A DNA stretch of 39,602 nucleotides from Streptomyces lonarensis. Lineage in GTDB: Bacteria; Actinomycetota; Actinomycetes; Streptomycetales; Streptomycetaceae. A program made the translations under genes and the position numbers. Positions within the stretch are counted from its first letter, which is position 1. Each line of letters starts with the position of its first letter. Below, piece after piece: positions 1-12,407 of the stretch. The notes below the pieces were generated by a model. It was not told the DNA's origin, ran no database searches, and worked only from the letters and a program-made list of their open reading frames with translations. Where the stretch lies: the NCBI RefSeq assembly GCF_012033735.1, contig NZ_JAAVJD010000023.1, positions 1-39,602 of the forward strand. The letters are read 5' to 3'.

Positions 1-93
1 GGCGACCAGCACCGTGCCGCGGACGTAGCCGGTCAGCGTGATCCAGGCCCGCGGACCCGCACCCGCGACCCGCCGGGCGCGGCCGGCAGCCCG
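1..93 (-). pseudogene. possible remnant of an AI-2E family transporter (runs off left edge)
   Basis: Read on the minus strand, the last 20-30 codons before the window edge give RAWITLTGYVRGTVLVA preceded by an Arg/Ala-rich stretch. This is the mid-protein motif of actinobacterial AI-2E (PF01594) transporters, where a Trp-x-x-Leu-x-Gly-Tyr-x-Arg-Gly-Thr segment leads into a membrane helix. In the family about 200 residues with several membrane helices should lie upstream. Here the same frame upstream (positions 94-208) is Arg/Gly/Pro-rich with no hydrophobic segment, and the neighbouring hydrolase gene and its terminator begin at once. The best in-frame start is GTG at 163-165. I infer an N-terminally truncated or frameshifted gene; the rest lies outside the window. 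Confidence 0.4.
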
Positions 94-174
94 CCGGCGG
101 GACCCGACGGCCCCCGGCCGGACGACCGGTCCTAGCCCGGCCCCCAGGGGCGAGCGGACCCGCACGGGCGAGGC

Positions 175-203
175 GACGGCGGCGCGGTGACCGCGCCGCC
201 GTC
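175..203 (-). terminator. hairpin terminator of the alpha/beta-hydrolase gene
   Basis: A perfect inverted repeat: arms 175-187 and 191-203 (13 bp) with loop TGA, 6 nt after the hydrolase stop codon. There is no T tract, as is usual in Streptomyces. Confidence 0.7.
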
Positions 204-208
204 GCGCG

Positions 209-2020
209 TCACTCCGGCTTGCCGGTGAAGCCGGAGCGCGGCGGGTGCCGCAGCTCCAGCAGTTCCTTCAGCCTCCCGGTGTCCGCCGCGCGCCACTCCT
301 GCGGCGGGATGATCGCCTCCCAGGCGTCCACCGGGTTCGAGCCGTAACGGTGGCCGTGCGGCGCCGGCGCGCCGTAGGAGACGGCCATGTCCACCGTCGT
401 CTGCCAGAAGGTGACGAGCGCGAACCAGTCGATGGCCTCGGTGACGTCCGGGCCCAGCGGCTCGCGCAGCCACTCCGGCCGCTGGAACATCAGGCCCGGC
501 GACCACCAGACCACCGGGTCGGAGGCGTTCTGGAGGTAGACGACCCGGGGGTGCTCCCAGGGGGCGCCGCCCAGCAGCAGGTCCCGCCCGGGGAACTGCG
601 CGAAGCGCACGTGCGCGCCGTCCTCGTACACCGGCCGCCAGACCGGGCTGCCGGGGTCCCGCCCCTCGGTGACCTCGCGGTGGATCGGGCTGCCGTCCGG
701 CGGGCCGACCAGCAGGGCGCCCTCGGTGCGCCGCAGCATGTCGTCCATGTCGTCGAAGGCGGCCTCGATCGCCTGGGCGCCCATGGACTCGCCGAAGACG
801 ACCAGCCGGGGGCGGGACTGTGCCGGTTCCTCCTCCCAGCGGGCGTGGACGGCGTCGACGAGTGCGCGGGTCGCCCGGCCCGCCTCCTCGCGGTCGACGA
901 CGAACGAGGCCCAGCTCGGCAGGTACGAGTACTGCATCGTCACGACGGCGGTGTCGCCGCCGTGCATGAACTCCAGCGCCTCCACCGTCGTGGGGTTGAT
1001 CCACCCCGTGCCGGTGGTGCCGGCGACGGCGAGCACCGACCGGTCGAAGGCGCCGGTCCGCTCCAGTTCGCGGACGGCCAGCCGGGCGCCGGCCTCGTAG
1101 TCGTCGTAGGCGGCGCGGCCGACGTACACCCGGACCGGAGTCTGTGCCGGGCGGCCGTTGAACCGCGCGATCTCCTCGCCGGAGAGCGCGCCGCCGGTGA
1201 AGGAGCGGCCTTTGTTGCCGAGTTCCTCCCAGCTGACCAGCGAGTCGGGGCTGCCGGAGAGCAGCGGCGAGAAGGGCCGCAGGACGCCCTCGTCGGTGGA
1301 GCGGTCCTTGGCGGCGGCGACCCGGTCGGCGACCGAGAGGACGCCGCGTTCGAAGACGACGTCCCGGGTGCCGAAGACGACGACGATGCTGCTGAGCGAC
1401 AGGGCGAGGCCGACGGCGACCGGCCAGGGCACGAACCGGTGCAGCAGCCGCGTCAGCACCCGGGTGCCCAACCGCACCGACCGGGCGAGGGCCACGAGCA
1501 GCGCCGCGACGCCCAGCGACATCAGCGCGATCATCAGGGAGTGCCAGGTGAGCGTCGGCGGCAGCGCCTGCAGCCGACGCAGCTCCCGCTGCATGTCGGC
1601 GCTCTGCGACAGCAGCAGGATCACCAGCGGCGGGGTGATCACGTACAGCGAGAGCCAGGAGCGGGCCCGCACCCGGGGCGGCGGCCGCCAGGCGAACATC
1701 AGCCGGAACAGACCGCTGAGCGTCGCTCCGATGCCGTAGCCGATGGCTGCGGTGATGCCGCCGATGACGCCCTGGTAGTACCACGGGCGGGGGACGAGCG
1801 ACGGGGTCAGCGACAGCCAGAAGAAGAACAGCGCCATCAGGCAGGCGGTGAGGTCGGGCCAGCGCCGCACCACCAGCGCGGGCAGCCCCGGGTCCCAGTA
1901 CGGGCGGGCGACGAAGGCGGCCCCGTGGCGCCTGGCGGCGGCCCAGGGGTCCGGACGCCCGGCCGCCGGGGCGTCCTCGGGCCGGGGCGCGGGGGAGGTG
2001 CTCCCGGCGCTGTTCGGCAT
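209..2020 (-). CDS. membrane alpha/beta-hydrolase (Abhydrolase_9 with its N-terminal domain)
   Basis: 603 aa. The N-terminal third carries about five hydrophobic segments (roughly residues 53-75, 80-108, 122-140, 160-180, 200-222). This matches the membrane domain that precedes the Abhydrolase_9 domain in actinobacterial proteins. The C-terminal part is an alpha/beta-hydrolase with the nucleophile elbow GESMG (Ser about residue 412), preceded by the hydrophobic strand LVVF. The catalytic domain is probably outside the membrane; the substrate is unknown. The ATG start has GGAG 7 nt upstream. The gene is transcribed divergently from the catalase across a 305-bp spacer and ends at a strong hairpin. 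The family call comes from architecture and is fairly secure; the physiological role is not known. Confidence 0.85.
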   Translation of the reverse strand: MPNSAGSTSPAPRPEDAPAAGRPDPWAAARRHGAAFVARPYWDPGLPALVVRRWPDLTACLMALFFFWLSLTPSLVPRPWYYQGVIGGITAAIGYGIGATLSGLFRLMFAWRPPPRVRARSWLSLYVITPPLVILLLSQSADMQRELRRLQALPPTLTWHSLMIALMSLGVAALLVALARSVRLGTRVLTRLLHRFVPWPVAVGLALSLSSIVVVFGTRDVVFERGVLSVADRVAAAKDRSTDEGVLRPFSPLLSGSPDSLVSWEELGNKGRSFTGGALSGEEIARFNGRPAQTPVRVYVGRAAYDDYEAGARLAVRELERTGAFDRSVLAVAGTTGTGWINPTTVEALEFMHGGDTAVVTMQYSYLPSWASFVVDREEAGRATRALVDAVHARWEEEPAQSRPRLVVFGESMGAQAIEAAFDDMDDMLRRTEGALLVGPPDGSPIHREVTEGRDPGSPVWRPVYEDGAHVRFAQFPGRDLLLGGAPWEHPRVVYLQNASDPVVWWSPGLMFQRPEWLREPLGPDVTEAIDWFALVTFWQTTVDMAVSYGAPAPHGHRYGSNPVDAWEAIIPPQEWRAADTGRLKELLELRHPPRSGFTGKPE

Positions 2021-2325
2021 CTGCTGGCTCCGACCCGTTCTCGTGTCGCGGTTGAGTTGTGGCGCCCCCCGGGGAGGGTCCGGCGGCCTCGGGCGTGTGC
2101 CGGGACCCGCCGGGACTCTCGGTGAGGGGTTGCCCTGTGGTCTATCACGCCCTGGGAGGGGACGCGGTCGTATCGGCCGACGTTGCCCGCCCCGGTTGGT
2201 CCCGCGGTGCGTCTTTGCCGCCCGGATGGCGCCGCCCGCGGCGGCAGCGGTTGCCCGTCCGACCCGGCGGCGTTCTGCTGGGGAGCGCGGCCCGGCGCAC
2301 CGCGCCCCGAACGTGAGGATCTCGC
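2021..2325. other. divergent intergenic region between hydrolase and catalase
   Basis: 305 bp without a credible gene. It must hold promoters for both flanking genes, but I could not point to a convincing -35/-10 pair or a recognisable Fur/CatR or OxyR site. The open frames through it are Arg/Pro-rich and have no ribosome-binding site. Confidence 0.5.
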
Positions 2326-3783
2326 ATGTCGCACGGCACCTTCGACCACACGACCACCAACGCGGGCATCCCGGTGGAGAGCGACGAGCACTCGCTCACC
2401 GTCGCGGCCGACGGCCCGATCCTCCTCCAGGACGCCTACCTGATCGAGAAGATGGCCCAGTTCAACCGGGAGCGGGTCCCGGAGCGGGTGGTCCATGCCA
2501 AGGGTGGCGGCGCGTACGGCACGTTCGAGGTGACCGCCGACGTCAGCCAGTTCACCAAGGCCGACCTGTTCCAGCCGGGACGCCGCACCGAGATGCTGGC
2601 GCGGTTCTCGACCGTTGCGGGGGAGCAGGGCAGCCCCGACACCTGGCGCGACCCGCGCGGGTTCGCGCTGAAGTTCTACACCGCACAGGGCAACTACGAC
2701 CTGGTCGGCAACAACACCCCGGTGTTCTTCGTGCGGGACCCGTTGAAGTTCCAGGACTTCATCCGCTCCCAGAAGCGGCGCCCCGACAGCGGGCTGCGCG
2801 ACCACGACATGCAGTGGGACTTCTGGACGCTCTCCCCGGAGAGCGCGCACATGGTGACCTGGCTGATGGGGGACCGGGGCATCCCCCGCACCTGGCGCCA
2901 CATGAACGGCTACGGCTCCCACACCTACCTGTGGGTCAACGGCGGCGGCGAGAAGTTCTGGGTGAAGTACCACTTCAAGACCGACCAGGGCATCGAGTAC
3001 CTCACCCAGGAGGACGCCGACCGGCTCGCCGGCGAGAACGCGGACGCCCACCGGCAGGACCTCTTCGAGTCGATCGCCCGGCGCGAGGCGCCCACCTGGA
3101 CGCTGTACGTGCAGGTGATGCCGTTCGACGACGCCCCGGACTACCGGTTCAACCCGTTCGACCTCACCAAGGTGTGGCCGCACGGCGACTACCCGCTGAT
3201 CGAGGTGGGCCGCATGCGGCTGGACCGCAACCCGGACGACCACTTCGTGCACATCGAGCAGTCCGCGTTCGAACCCTCCAACCTGGTCCCGGGGATCGGC
3301 CCCTCGCCGGACAAGATGCTGCTGGGGCGGCTGTTCTCCTACCCGGACACCCACCGCTACCGGATCGGCCCCAACTACACGCAGCTGCCGCCGAACCGGC
3401 CGCACTCGCCGGTGCGCTCCTACAGCAAGGACGGGCCCATGCGGTACGAGCCGGCCCGCACCGGCGCCGTGTACGCGCCCAACTCCTACGGCGGGCCGGC
3501 CGCCGACACCGCCCGCTTCGGCGAACCGGCGGGGTGGCACGCGGCCGGGGAGATGGTCCGGCAGGCGTACACGCCGCGGGCGGCGGACGACGACTTCGGT
3601 CAGGCCGGGACGATGGTGCGGGACGTCCTCGACGACGCCCAACGGACCCGGCTGGTCGGCAACATCGCCGGGCACCTCGCCGACGGCGTCAGCCGCCCGG
3701 TGCTGGACCGCGCGCTGCGCTACTGGCGCAACGTCGACAAGGACCTGGGGGACCGGGTCGCCACCGCCGTCGACGGCGGCTGA
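2326..3783 (+). CDS. katA: catalase (monofunctional haem catalase, small-subunit type)
   Basis: 485 aa, the usual length of clade 3 small-subunit catalases. It converts H2O2 to water and O2 in the cytoplasm. The distal haem His lies in [14 protein letters not shown] (His about 57). The catalytic Asn region is [11 protein letters not shown]. The proximal Tyr haem ligand is in [17 protein letters not shown] (Tyr about 339). The N-terminal signature [15 protein letters not shown] is intact. The ATG start has GAGG about 7 nt upstream. No OxyR- or Fur-type regulator gene lies next to it; the divergent neighbour is a membrane hydrolase. The C-terminal domain ends normally and a bidirectional hairpin follows. 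Confidence 0.97.
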   Translation: MSHGTFDHTTTNAGIPVESDEHSLTVAADGPILLQDAYLIEKMAQFNRERVPERVVHAKGGGAYGTFEVTADVSQFTKADLFQPGRRTEMLARFSTVAGEQGSPDTWRDPRGFALKFYTAQGNYDLVGNNTPVFFVRDPLKFQDFIRSQKRRPDSGLRDHDMQWDFWTLSPESAHMVTWLMGDRGIPRTWRHMNGYGSHTYLWVNGGGEKFWVKYHFKTDQGIEYLTQEDADRLAGENADAHRQDLFESIARREAPTWTLYVQVMPFDDAPDYRFNPFDLTKVWPHGDYPLIEVGRMRLDRNPDDHFVHIEQSAFEPSNLVPGIGPSPDKMLLGRLFSYPDTHRYRIGPNYTQLPPNRPHSPVRSYSKDGPMRYEPARTGAVYAPNSYGGPAADTARFGEPAGWHAAGEMVRQAYTPRAADDDFGQAGTMVRDVLDDAQRTRLVGNIAGHLADGVSRPVLDRALRYWRNVDKDLGDRVATAVDGG

Positions 3784-3799
3784 CCGGTCGGGCCGCCCC

Positions 3800-3829
3800 C
3801 CCCGGTGCGCGCGCCGCCGCGCACCGGGG
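3800..3829. terminator. bidirectional hairpin between convergent katA and the 593-aa protein gene
   Basis: Arms 3800-3810 and 3819-3829 are perfectly complementary (11 bp) with an 8-nt loop. It sits in the 64-bp gap between two convergent stop codons, so it can serve both. Confidence 0.7.
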
Positions 3830-3847
3830 CGGGCGTGGTCGCCCCGG

Positions 3848-5629
3848 TCAGGAGGGACCGGCGAGCTTCCCTGACACCGCGGCCAGCGCCCGGCCCCGCC
3901 GGAGCGCCCGGCCGAGGCTCCTGGTGACGACGGCCGTCTCCGCACGGGTGCGCGCGGCGGCGTGCGCCTCCCGCAGGCGCTCGTACTCCCCGAGCAGCTG
4001 TCCCACCGGGCGGGCGACCGGACCGGCGCCGGGGTCGGGCAGCGCCCGCAGCAGTGTCTCCAGTCGCGCCAGATCCCGGGCGTTCCACCCGCGGCGCGTG
4101 GCCGACTTCGCCATCTCGGCGCGCAGCTTCCCCGCGGGCATCGCGTCCGCCTGCCGCCGGTTGGACGCCACCGCCCACGCCCGGACGGCGAGCCGCGGAC
4201 GGCCCCGCGGCATGAACGACGCGACGACGACCGGAAGCAGCAGCCCGAACGTGGCCACGCCGAGCCCGATCCACACCCCGACCGGCACGGCCGAGGCGTC
4301 GGCCGGCCCGGCCGCGGCGCTCTCGCCGGGGCTGCCGGGCGCGACCGCGTCGTCCGCCTCCGGGGCCGCCGGCGGCTGCGCGCCGATGCCGTCCAGGAGC
4401 TGGGTCAGCGCCGTCTCCAGGAACGGCTCACCGCTGTAGCGCGCCCGGTCGGCGGCGGCCGCGAACTCCTCGTCGCCGGTGGTCCGCACCTCGTCGATCC
4501 GCTGGTACTCGGTGTCGACCAGGAACACCGCGAGCGGGTCGTCGCCGCCCTCCGCCATCGAGCGCGCCGGGGCGTCGTCCTCGGCCAGGCCGTCCTCGCC
4601 GAGCTGCGCCGCCAGCGCGGCGTGCGGGAGCACCGCGGCCCGGGCGTCGGCCTCGGCCAGCGCCGCGGCGAACGCCGCCTGACGCTCCGGGCCCGTCGAA
4701 CCGTCCCCGGCGGCGGGGTGGACGTAGAGCGGCGACTCCGCGAGCCCGTCGCGGGCCAGCCCGACCAGGTCCGGTCCGAGCGCCGCGGCCAGCTGCTCCA
4801 GCTGCAGCGGGAGCGCCTCGGGGGCGACCGTCGGGATGCCGATGCCGCCGACCAGCGACTCCAGCGTGCTCTTCGAGGCGAGGTCGCGGCCCGACCCCAT
4901 GACCACCGAGAAGTCGGTGGTCTCCCACTGCATCAGCAGCATCGCGCCGTCCGCGGGAAGATCCGACGCCATCGCGGTCGCCGCGGCGTCCGAGGGCCCG
5001 CCCACCCCGGAGACCAGCGCGACGCGCAGCTCGGGGACGGCGTCGAAGGTGTCGGCGAGCAGCTCCTCCGTCAGCTCCGGGAAGACGTCGGTGACGGCGG
5101 GGTCCACGAGGAACCGGCCGTCCCCGGAGTCCTTCGGCAGCTGGGCGGAGAGGTCGCCGTCGAGGGTGTCGGCCAGCGTCAGCAGCGGGTTGCCGTTGTT
5201 GATGCCGGCGCGGGCCACCGACTCGTCGCGGATGGTGTCGACCGTCGCGGACACCCCCGTCACCGCCCACCCCTGGGAGGAGTCCCGGCGGTCGCTCAGC
5301 GGGTCGTCCCACTCGGTGAGCACCGCGTAGACGCCGGGCCGGCCGACGAGGGAGGCCAGCCGCGAGGCCAGCGAGGCCGCGTCGTCGTTCTCCTCCGTCA
5401 GCAGCGCCATCCGGAAGGGAGTACCGGCCCGCTCGTACCGCGCCTGCAGCAGCGCGATCATGCGCTCGTCCATGCCCTGGTAGTCGTCGTCGGCCCAGAC
5501 GCCGGGCGTCGCGAGGGCGGCGGCGGCGTCCGCCAACTGCCCGTCGGCCCTGGCGGTCGGGGCCGTGAAGAGCCCCAGAACCAGCGCTGCCGCCAGCGCC
5601 CCCGCTGTCCGGCGCAGCCCTTGGCGCAT
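3848..5629 (-). CDS. secreted/membrane-anchored protein of unknown function
   Basis: 593 aa. There is a signal peptide (basic MRQGLRR, hydrophobic core, then PTARA before DG, a good signal peptidase I site near residue 28). A long Ala/Asp/Glu-rich extracytoplasmic part follows, then one membrane helix at about 448-471 (WIGLGVATFGLLLPVVVAS), and a basic, helical cytoplasmic tail of about 120 residues. The start of the outer domain (WADDDYQGMDERMIALLQARYERAG and what follows) looks like a mixed alpha/beta fold, but I recognise no catalytic motif. The product would therefore be a type I membrane protein facing outward. It is transcribed divergently from the kinase gene across 119 bp; a minus-strand TAGGAT (5692-5697) could be its -10 box. 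No function is assigned. Confidence 0.8.
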   Translation of the reverse strand: MRQGLRRTAGALAAALVLGLFTAPTARADGQLADAAAALATPGVWADDDYQGMDERMIALLQARYERAGTPFRMALLTEENDDAASLASRLASLVGRPGVYAVLTEWDDPLSDRRDSSQGWAVTGVSATVDTIRDESVARAGINNGNPLLTLADTLDGDLSAQLPKDSGDGRFLVDPAVTDVFPELTEELLADTFDAVPELRVALVSGVGGPSDAAATAMASDLPADGAMLLMQWETTDFSVVMGSGRDLASKSTLESLVGGIGIPTVAPEALPLQLEQLAAALGPDLVGLARDGLAESPLYVHPAAGDGSTGPERQAAFAAALAEADARAAVLPHAALAAQLGEDGLAEDDAPARSMAEGGDDPLAVFLVDTEYQRIDEVRTTGDEEFAAAADRARYSGEPFLETALTQLLDGIGAQPPAAPEADDAVAPGSPGESAAAGPADASAVPVGVWIGLGVATFGLLLPVVVASFMPRGRPRLAVRAWAVASNRRQADAMPAGKLRAEMAKSATRRGWNARDLARLETLLRALPDPGAGPVARPVGQLLGEYERLREAHAAARTRAETAVVTRSLGRALRRGRALAAVSGKLAGPS

Positions 5630-5748
5630 CCCCGATCCCCCGACGACCTCGTGCCCGGCCGGTGCCCCCGAGCGGCTGACAGTCCTGTGCGATCCTAAGC
5701 CTCCGCGCTGACAGCGGGGCGGCGCCGGGGAGACACGACGGGGGACGC

Positions 5749-7113
<1,365 letters not shown>

Positions 7114-7127
7114 CCCGGCACCGCCCA

Positions 7128-7179
7128 CCGCCGGTGCGCCCGCACCCGCCGCCGGTGCGCCCCCGCCGGCGCGCCCGCG
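7128..7179. repeat. three imperfect 17-bp direct repeats downstream of the kinase gene
   Basis: Copies start at 7128, 7149 and 7163, each of the form CCGCCGGYGCGCCC plus 3 nt. They lie in the 213-bp spacer before the class I fumarase gene. They may be slippage products of GC-rich DNA. A TAGGCT at 7261-7266 downstream is a possible -10 box for the fumarase gene. Confidence 0.45.
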
Positions 7180-7326
7180 ACAGGCGCCCGCCGGTCGGCG
7201 GCGCTCCCCGCCCCACGGCCCGGGTGGGGAGGTGGTCGGCGGCGGGCCGCGGCGGCGTCCTAGGCTGGTGGGCGCGCCGCCGCTGCCTGCCCGGCGCGGA
7301 AGTCTGCCCGGATGAGGTTGCCCGCC

Positions 7327-8985
<1,659 letters not shown>

Positions 8986-9048
8986 CGCGCGCCCCGCGGG
9001 CCGGCTGCCCGGCCCGGCCGGCACCGCCGGCCACCCGAACCACCCGCG

Positions 9049-9092
9049 GCCCGGTACGGGGCGGGCGCCGCCGCGCCCGCCCCGCACCGGGC
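9049..9092. terminator. 20-bp-stem terminator after fumB
   Basis: Arms 9049-9068 and 9073-9092 pair over 20 bp with a single mismatch around a 4-nt loop, 63 nt after the fumB stop codon. The methyltransferase gene starts 33 nt later, so it probably has its own promoter or depends on read-through. Confidence 0.75.
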
Positions 9093-9125
9093 CGCCCCGA
9101 CGCCGAAGGGAGACGGGACCGCCCG

Positions 9126-9935
9126 GTGCCGTTCGACCACAACGACCACTACCACCCGCTGCTGCTGCGACGGATACCCCAGGGCCCGGGGCGGGCCCTG
9201 GACGTCGGCTGCGGTTCCGGGCGCTTCGCCCTCCGGCTCGCCGCCCACGGCCTGACCGTCGAGGCGCTGGACCCGTCCGCGGCGATGATCGAGGCGGCCC
9301 GCGCCCGCCCCGCGGCTCCCCGCCGGCCCGACCCCGCTCCCACCGCCCCCCGTGCTCCGCTCCCCGCACACGCGCCGCCGCCCCCGGCGGAGCCGCCCCG
9401 CGTCCCCCTCACCCGCGAGGGCGCCCACCTCCCGGCCGCCTTGGCCGCCGGACCGCCCCCGGTCACACCGCCGCCCGTCTTCCGCGTCGGCGACATCACC
9501 CGCGAACCGCTGCGCCCCGGGCAGTACGACGTCGTCACCGCCCTCGCCTCCCTCCACCACGTCCCCTTCGGCCCGACCCTGGCCCGGCTCCGCGGCGCAC
9601 TCGCCCCCGGCGGGGTCCTCGTCGTCCTCGGCTGCTTCCGGGAGACCGTCGGCACCGACCTGCTGTGGAACGCGGCGGCGGTGCCGTACAACGCCCTGGC
9701 GCGCGCCGGGACCCGCTTCCGGGAGGGGGGCCGTCCCGCCGCCCCGCCGACCCCGCCGGTGGCCGAGCCGACGGCGTCCCTGCCCGAGGTCCGCCGGGCC
9801 GTCCGCCGGGAGCTTCCCGGCGCCGAGCTGCGCCGACTGCTCCTCTGGCGCTACCTGCTGGTCTACCGCGCCCCCGGTCGGCGCAGCGGCCCGCGGCCCG
9901 GGCCCTGGGCCCAGGCCGCCGGGCGCGACCGCTGA
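9126..9935 (+). CDS. class I SAM-dependent methyltransferase with a Pro-rich insertion
   Basis: 269 aa from GTG 9126, preceded by AAGGGAG. It begins with [13 protein letters not shown], a start typical of a Streptomyces methyltransferase group. Motif I is [10 protein letters not shown] (residues 25-34) and the acidic motif II end is [12 protein letters not shown]. The post-motif region [15 protein letters not shown] and [18 protein letters not shown] is the standard Rossmann core of a Methyltransf_11/25-type enzyme. Between motif II and the next strand (about residues 58-118) there is a Pro/Ala-rich insertion that is not part of the fold. The substrate cannot be told from the sequence. It lies between the two fumarase genes, which are unrelated in function. 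Confidence 0.9.
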   Translation: MPFDHNDHYHPLLLRRIPQGPGRALDVGCGSGRFALRLAAHGLTVEALDPSAAMIEAARARPAAPRRPDPAPTAPRAPLPAHAPPPPAEPPRVPLTREGAHLPAALAAGPPPVTPPPVFRVGDITREPLRPGQYDVVTALASLHHVPFGPTLARLRGALAPGGVLVVLGCFRETVGTDLLWNAAAVPYNALARAGTRFREGGRPAAPPTPPVAEPTASLPEVRRAVRRELPGAELRRLLLWRYLLVYRAPGRRSGPRPGPWAQAAGRDR

Positions 9936-9991
9936 CCGACGGGCCCGGCCACCGGCGTGTCGTACCCCGACCAGCGGCCCCCGCACGGCGG

Positions 9992-10003
9992 TACGTTGGG
10001 AGC
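9992..10003 (+). promoter_or_regulatory. -10-like box TACGTT 6 nt before the fumC start
   Basis: TACGTT (9992-9997) is followed by six nucleotides and then ATG 10004, with no clear Shine-Dalgarno sequence. This is the spacing expected for a leaderless transcript. No clear -35 element is visible. Confidence 0.5.
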
Positions 10004-11431
10004 ATGACTGGGACCGGCGGCAGTATCGAGGGCAACGGCGACCACCGGGTCGAGCGGGACTCCATGGGCGAGGTGCGGGTGCCCGCGGACGCCAAGTGGC
10101 GCGCGCAGACACAGCGCGCGGTGGAGAACTTCCCCGTCTCCGGGCTGCGGCTGGAGGCCGCGCATGTCGAGGCGCTGGCGCGGATCAAGGCAGCGGCGGC
10201 CCGGGTCAACGCCGAACTCGGCGTGCTGGACGAGCCCCGCGCCCGCGCCGTCGAGGCGGCTGCCGAGGAGGTCGCCGCCGGCCGCTGGCCCGACCAGTTC
10301 CCGGTCGACGTCTTCCAGACCGGCTCCGGCACCTCGTCCAACATGAACATGAACGAGGTGCTGGCCACCCTGGCCACCGAACGGCTCGGCGAACCGGTCC
10401 ACCCCAACGACCACGTCAACGCCAGCCAGTCCTCCAACGACGTCTTCCCCTCCTCGATCCACATCGCCGCCACCGCGGCCGTCACCCGCGACCTGATCCC
10501 GGCGCTGGAGCACCTCGCCGACGCGCTCGCCGGCAAGGGCGAGGAGTTCGCGGGCGTCGTCAAGGCCGGCCGCACCCACCTCATGGACGCCACCCCCGTC
10601 ACCCTGGGGCAGGAGTTCGGCGGCTACGCCGCCCAGGTCCGGTACGGCGTGGAGCGGCTGCGGGGCGCGCTGCCGCGCCTCGCCGAACTGCCGCTGGGCG
10701 GCACCGCGGTCGGCACCGGGATCAACACCCCCGCCGGGTTCCCCGCCGCGGTGGTCGCGGAGGTGGCACGGACGACGGGGCTGCCGCTCACCGAGGCCCG
10801 CAACCACTTCGAGGCGCAGGGGGCCCGGGACGCCCTGGTGGAGACCTCCGGCCACCTGCGGACCGTCGCGGTCTCGCTCACCAAGATCTGCAACGACCTG
10901 CGGTGGATGGCCTCCGGGCCGCGCACCGGCCTCGCCGAGATCGCCCTCCCCGACCTGCAGCCGGGCTCCTCGATCATGCCGGGCAAGGTCAACCCGGTGG
11001 TGCCCGAGGCAGTGCTGATGGTCTGCGCCCAGGTCGTCGGCAACGACGTGACGGTCACCACCGCCGGTGCCTCCGGCTCCTTCGAACTGAACGTCATGTT
11101 GCCGGTGCTGGCGCGCAACCTGCTGGAATCCGTCCGCCTGCTCGGCAACGCCGCCACCCTGCTCGCCGACCGCACCGTGGCGGGCATCACCGCCGACACC
11201 GAACGCTGCCGCGAGTACGCCGAGTCCTCGCCCTCCGTCGTCACCCCGCTCAACCGGTACATCGGGTACGAGGAGGCGGCGAAGGTCGCCAAGCGCGCCC
11301 TGGCCGAACGCGTCACCATCCGGCAGGCCGTCATCGACGGGGGGTACCTGGACGACGGCCGGTTGACGGAGGAGCAGCTGGACGCGGCGCTCGACGTGCT
11401 GGCGATGACCCACCCGCCGACCGGGGACTGA
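10004..11431 (+). CDS. fumC: class II fumarate hydratase
   Basis: 475 aa. It catalyses the same fumarate/malate reaction as FumB but is cofactor-free and oxygen-stable. It belongs to the aspartase/fumarase superfamily, with the signature [11 protein letters not shown] about residues 320-331 (the SS loop carries the catalytic Ser) and the substrate-binding segments [10 protein letters not shown] and [10 protein letters not shown]. All are intact and the length is normal. ATG 10004 is chosen; a second in-frame ATG at 10064 (MGEVRVP) is where many shorter homologues begin. The upstream -10-like box sits at leaderless distance. The hairpin around 11459-11497 follows the stop codon. Confidence 0.97.
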   Translation: MTGTGGSIEGNGDHRVERDSMGEVRVPADAKWRAQTQRAVENFPVSGLRLEAAHVEALARIKAAAARVNAELGVLDEPRARAVEAAAEEVAAGRWPDQFPVDVFQTGSGTSSNMNMNEVLATLATERLGEPVHPNDHVNASQSSNDVFPSSIHIAATAAVTRDLIPALEHLADALAGKGEEFAGVVKAGRTHLMDATPVTLGQEFGGYAAQVRYGVERLRGALPRLAELPLGGTAVGTGINTPAGFPAAVVAEVARTTGLPLTEARNHFEAQGARDALVETSGHLRTVAVSLTKICNDLRWMASGPRTGLAEIALPDLQPGSSIMPGKVNPVVPEAVLMVCAQVVGNDVTVTTAGASGSFELNVMLPVLARNLLESVRLLGNAATLLADRTVAGITADTERCREYAESSPSVVTPLNRYIGYEEAAKVAKRALAERVTIRQAVIDGGYLDDGRLTEEQLDAALDVLAMTHPPTGD

Positions 11432-11458
11432 CCGGGCACCACGCGCGGACCGACCAGG

Positions 11459-11497
11459 GCCGACGTGCCCCCGGCGGGCCGCCCGCCGGCGCGTCGG
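11459..11497 (+). terminator. GC-rich hairpin after fumC
   Basis: A core perfect repeat (11471-11478 with 11482-11489, loop CCG) is flanked by a weaker outer CCGACG/CGTCGG pairing. It lies 28-66 nt after the fumC stop codon. Confidence 0.5.
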
Positions 11498-11566
11498 CCG
11501 TGCACCCACCGCCACCCGATGATCACTGTCCGGTCACGGAAGGCGACCGCGGGTGAGGTGTCGTCA

Positions 11567-11578
11567 TATGCTCCGCAC
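11567..11578 (+). promoter_or_regulatory. -10-like box TATGCT 6 nt before the DUF402 start
   Basis: TATGCT (11567-11572) plus six nucleotides precede ATG 11579. A GAGG-like sequence is too far upstream to act as a ribosome-binding site, so leaderless initiation is likely. Confidence 0.45.
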
Positions 11579-12268
11579 ATGACGACACCGAGAGCGGAGG
11601 ACCGCACCGGGGCCGCCGCGGGCCGCTGGCTGCCCGGTGACCACATCCTGTGGCGCTACCGGGCCAACGCGTCCTCGGAGTTCCACATCTGCCGCCCGAT
11701 GACCGTGGTCCGCGACACCCCGGAGGTGCTCGCGGTGTGGATCGCGCCCGGCACCGAGTGCGTGCGCCCGCTCCTGGCCGACGGCACACCGCTGCACCAC
11801 GAACCCCTCTCGACCCGCTACACCAAACCCCGCGTGGTCGCCCGCGACCACTGGAAGGGCACCGGCGTGCTGAAACTGGCGCGCCCCGGCGACCCCTGGT
11901 CGGTGTGGCTGTTCTGGGACGAGGGCTGGCGGTTCCGCAACTGGTACGTCAATCTTGAGGAGCCGCTGACCCGCTGGTCGGGAGGGGTCGACTCCGAGGA
12001 CTACTTCCTCGACATCGTCGTCGACCGCGCACGCCGCTGGTCCTGGCGGGACGAGGACGAGTTCGGCCAGGCGCGGCACGACGGACTGATCACCACCGAG
12101 CAGGCCGCCCGCGTCAAGGAATGGGGGCGCGCCGCGGTGGCGCTGATCGACGCCTGGGGCCGGCCGTTCCGCGACGGCTGGGAGCACTGGCGCCCCGACG
12201 AGGGCTGGCCGCTGCCCGCGCTGCCCCCCGACTGGGACCGCCTGGGGACGGTGCCGGGCACCGGCTGA
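11579..12268 (+). CDS. DUF402 domain-containing protein
   Basis: 229 aa. The central part (GTGVLKLARPGDPWSVWLFW, then FRNWYVNLEEPLTRW and DSEDYFLDIVV) is the DUF402 fold; the YVNLE and DxxLD acidic residues are those that bind metal in characterised relatives. Family members with known activity hydrolyse nucleoside di/triphosphates, and others act as general RNA-associated hydrolases, so a phosphohydrolase is the best guess. The C-terminal 60 residues are Trp-rich (EHWRPDEGWPLPALPPDW). The start is set by homologue-like sequence (GRWLPGDHILWRYR) and the -10 box at leaderless distance. An upstream in-frame ATG at 11519 has no supporting signal. Confidence 0.9.
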   Translation: MTTPRAEDRTGAAAGRWLPGDHILWRYRANASSEFHICRPMTVVRDTPEVLAVWIAPGTECVRPLLADGTPLHHEPLSTRYTKPRVVARDHWKGTGVLKLARPGDPWSVWLFWDEGWRFRNWYVNLEEPLTRWSGGVDSEDYFLDIVVDRARRWSWRDEDEFGQARHDGLITTEQAARVKEWGRAAVALIDAWGRPFRDGWEHWRPDEGWPLPALPPDWDRLGTVPGTG

Positions 12269-12303
12269 GGCTTCTCCATAATGGGTGAGGGTGCGGGAGC
12301 CTC

Positions 12304-12334
12304 TTGAAAGACACCCCCGTCCCGATCGTAGGAT
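12304..12334 (+). promoter_or_regulatory. putative vegetative promoter of the SpoIIE-type phosphatase gene
   Basis: TTGAAA (12304-12309) and TAGGAT (12329-12334) are separated by 19 bp, close to the HrdB-type consensus TTGACA/TAGGAT. The start codon is 74 nt downstream. Confidence 0.5.
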
Positions 12335-12407
12335 CGAGCCCCACTGATCCTCCCAGCGCAACACCCCGGCCCCACACGCCAGTTCCCTGGACGGATGGAC
12401 AACCCCC

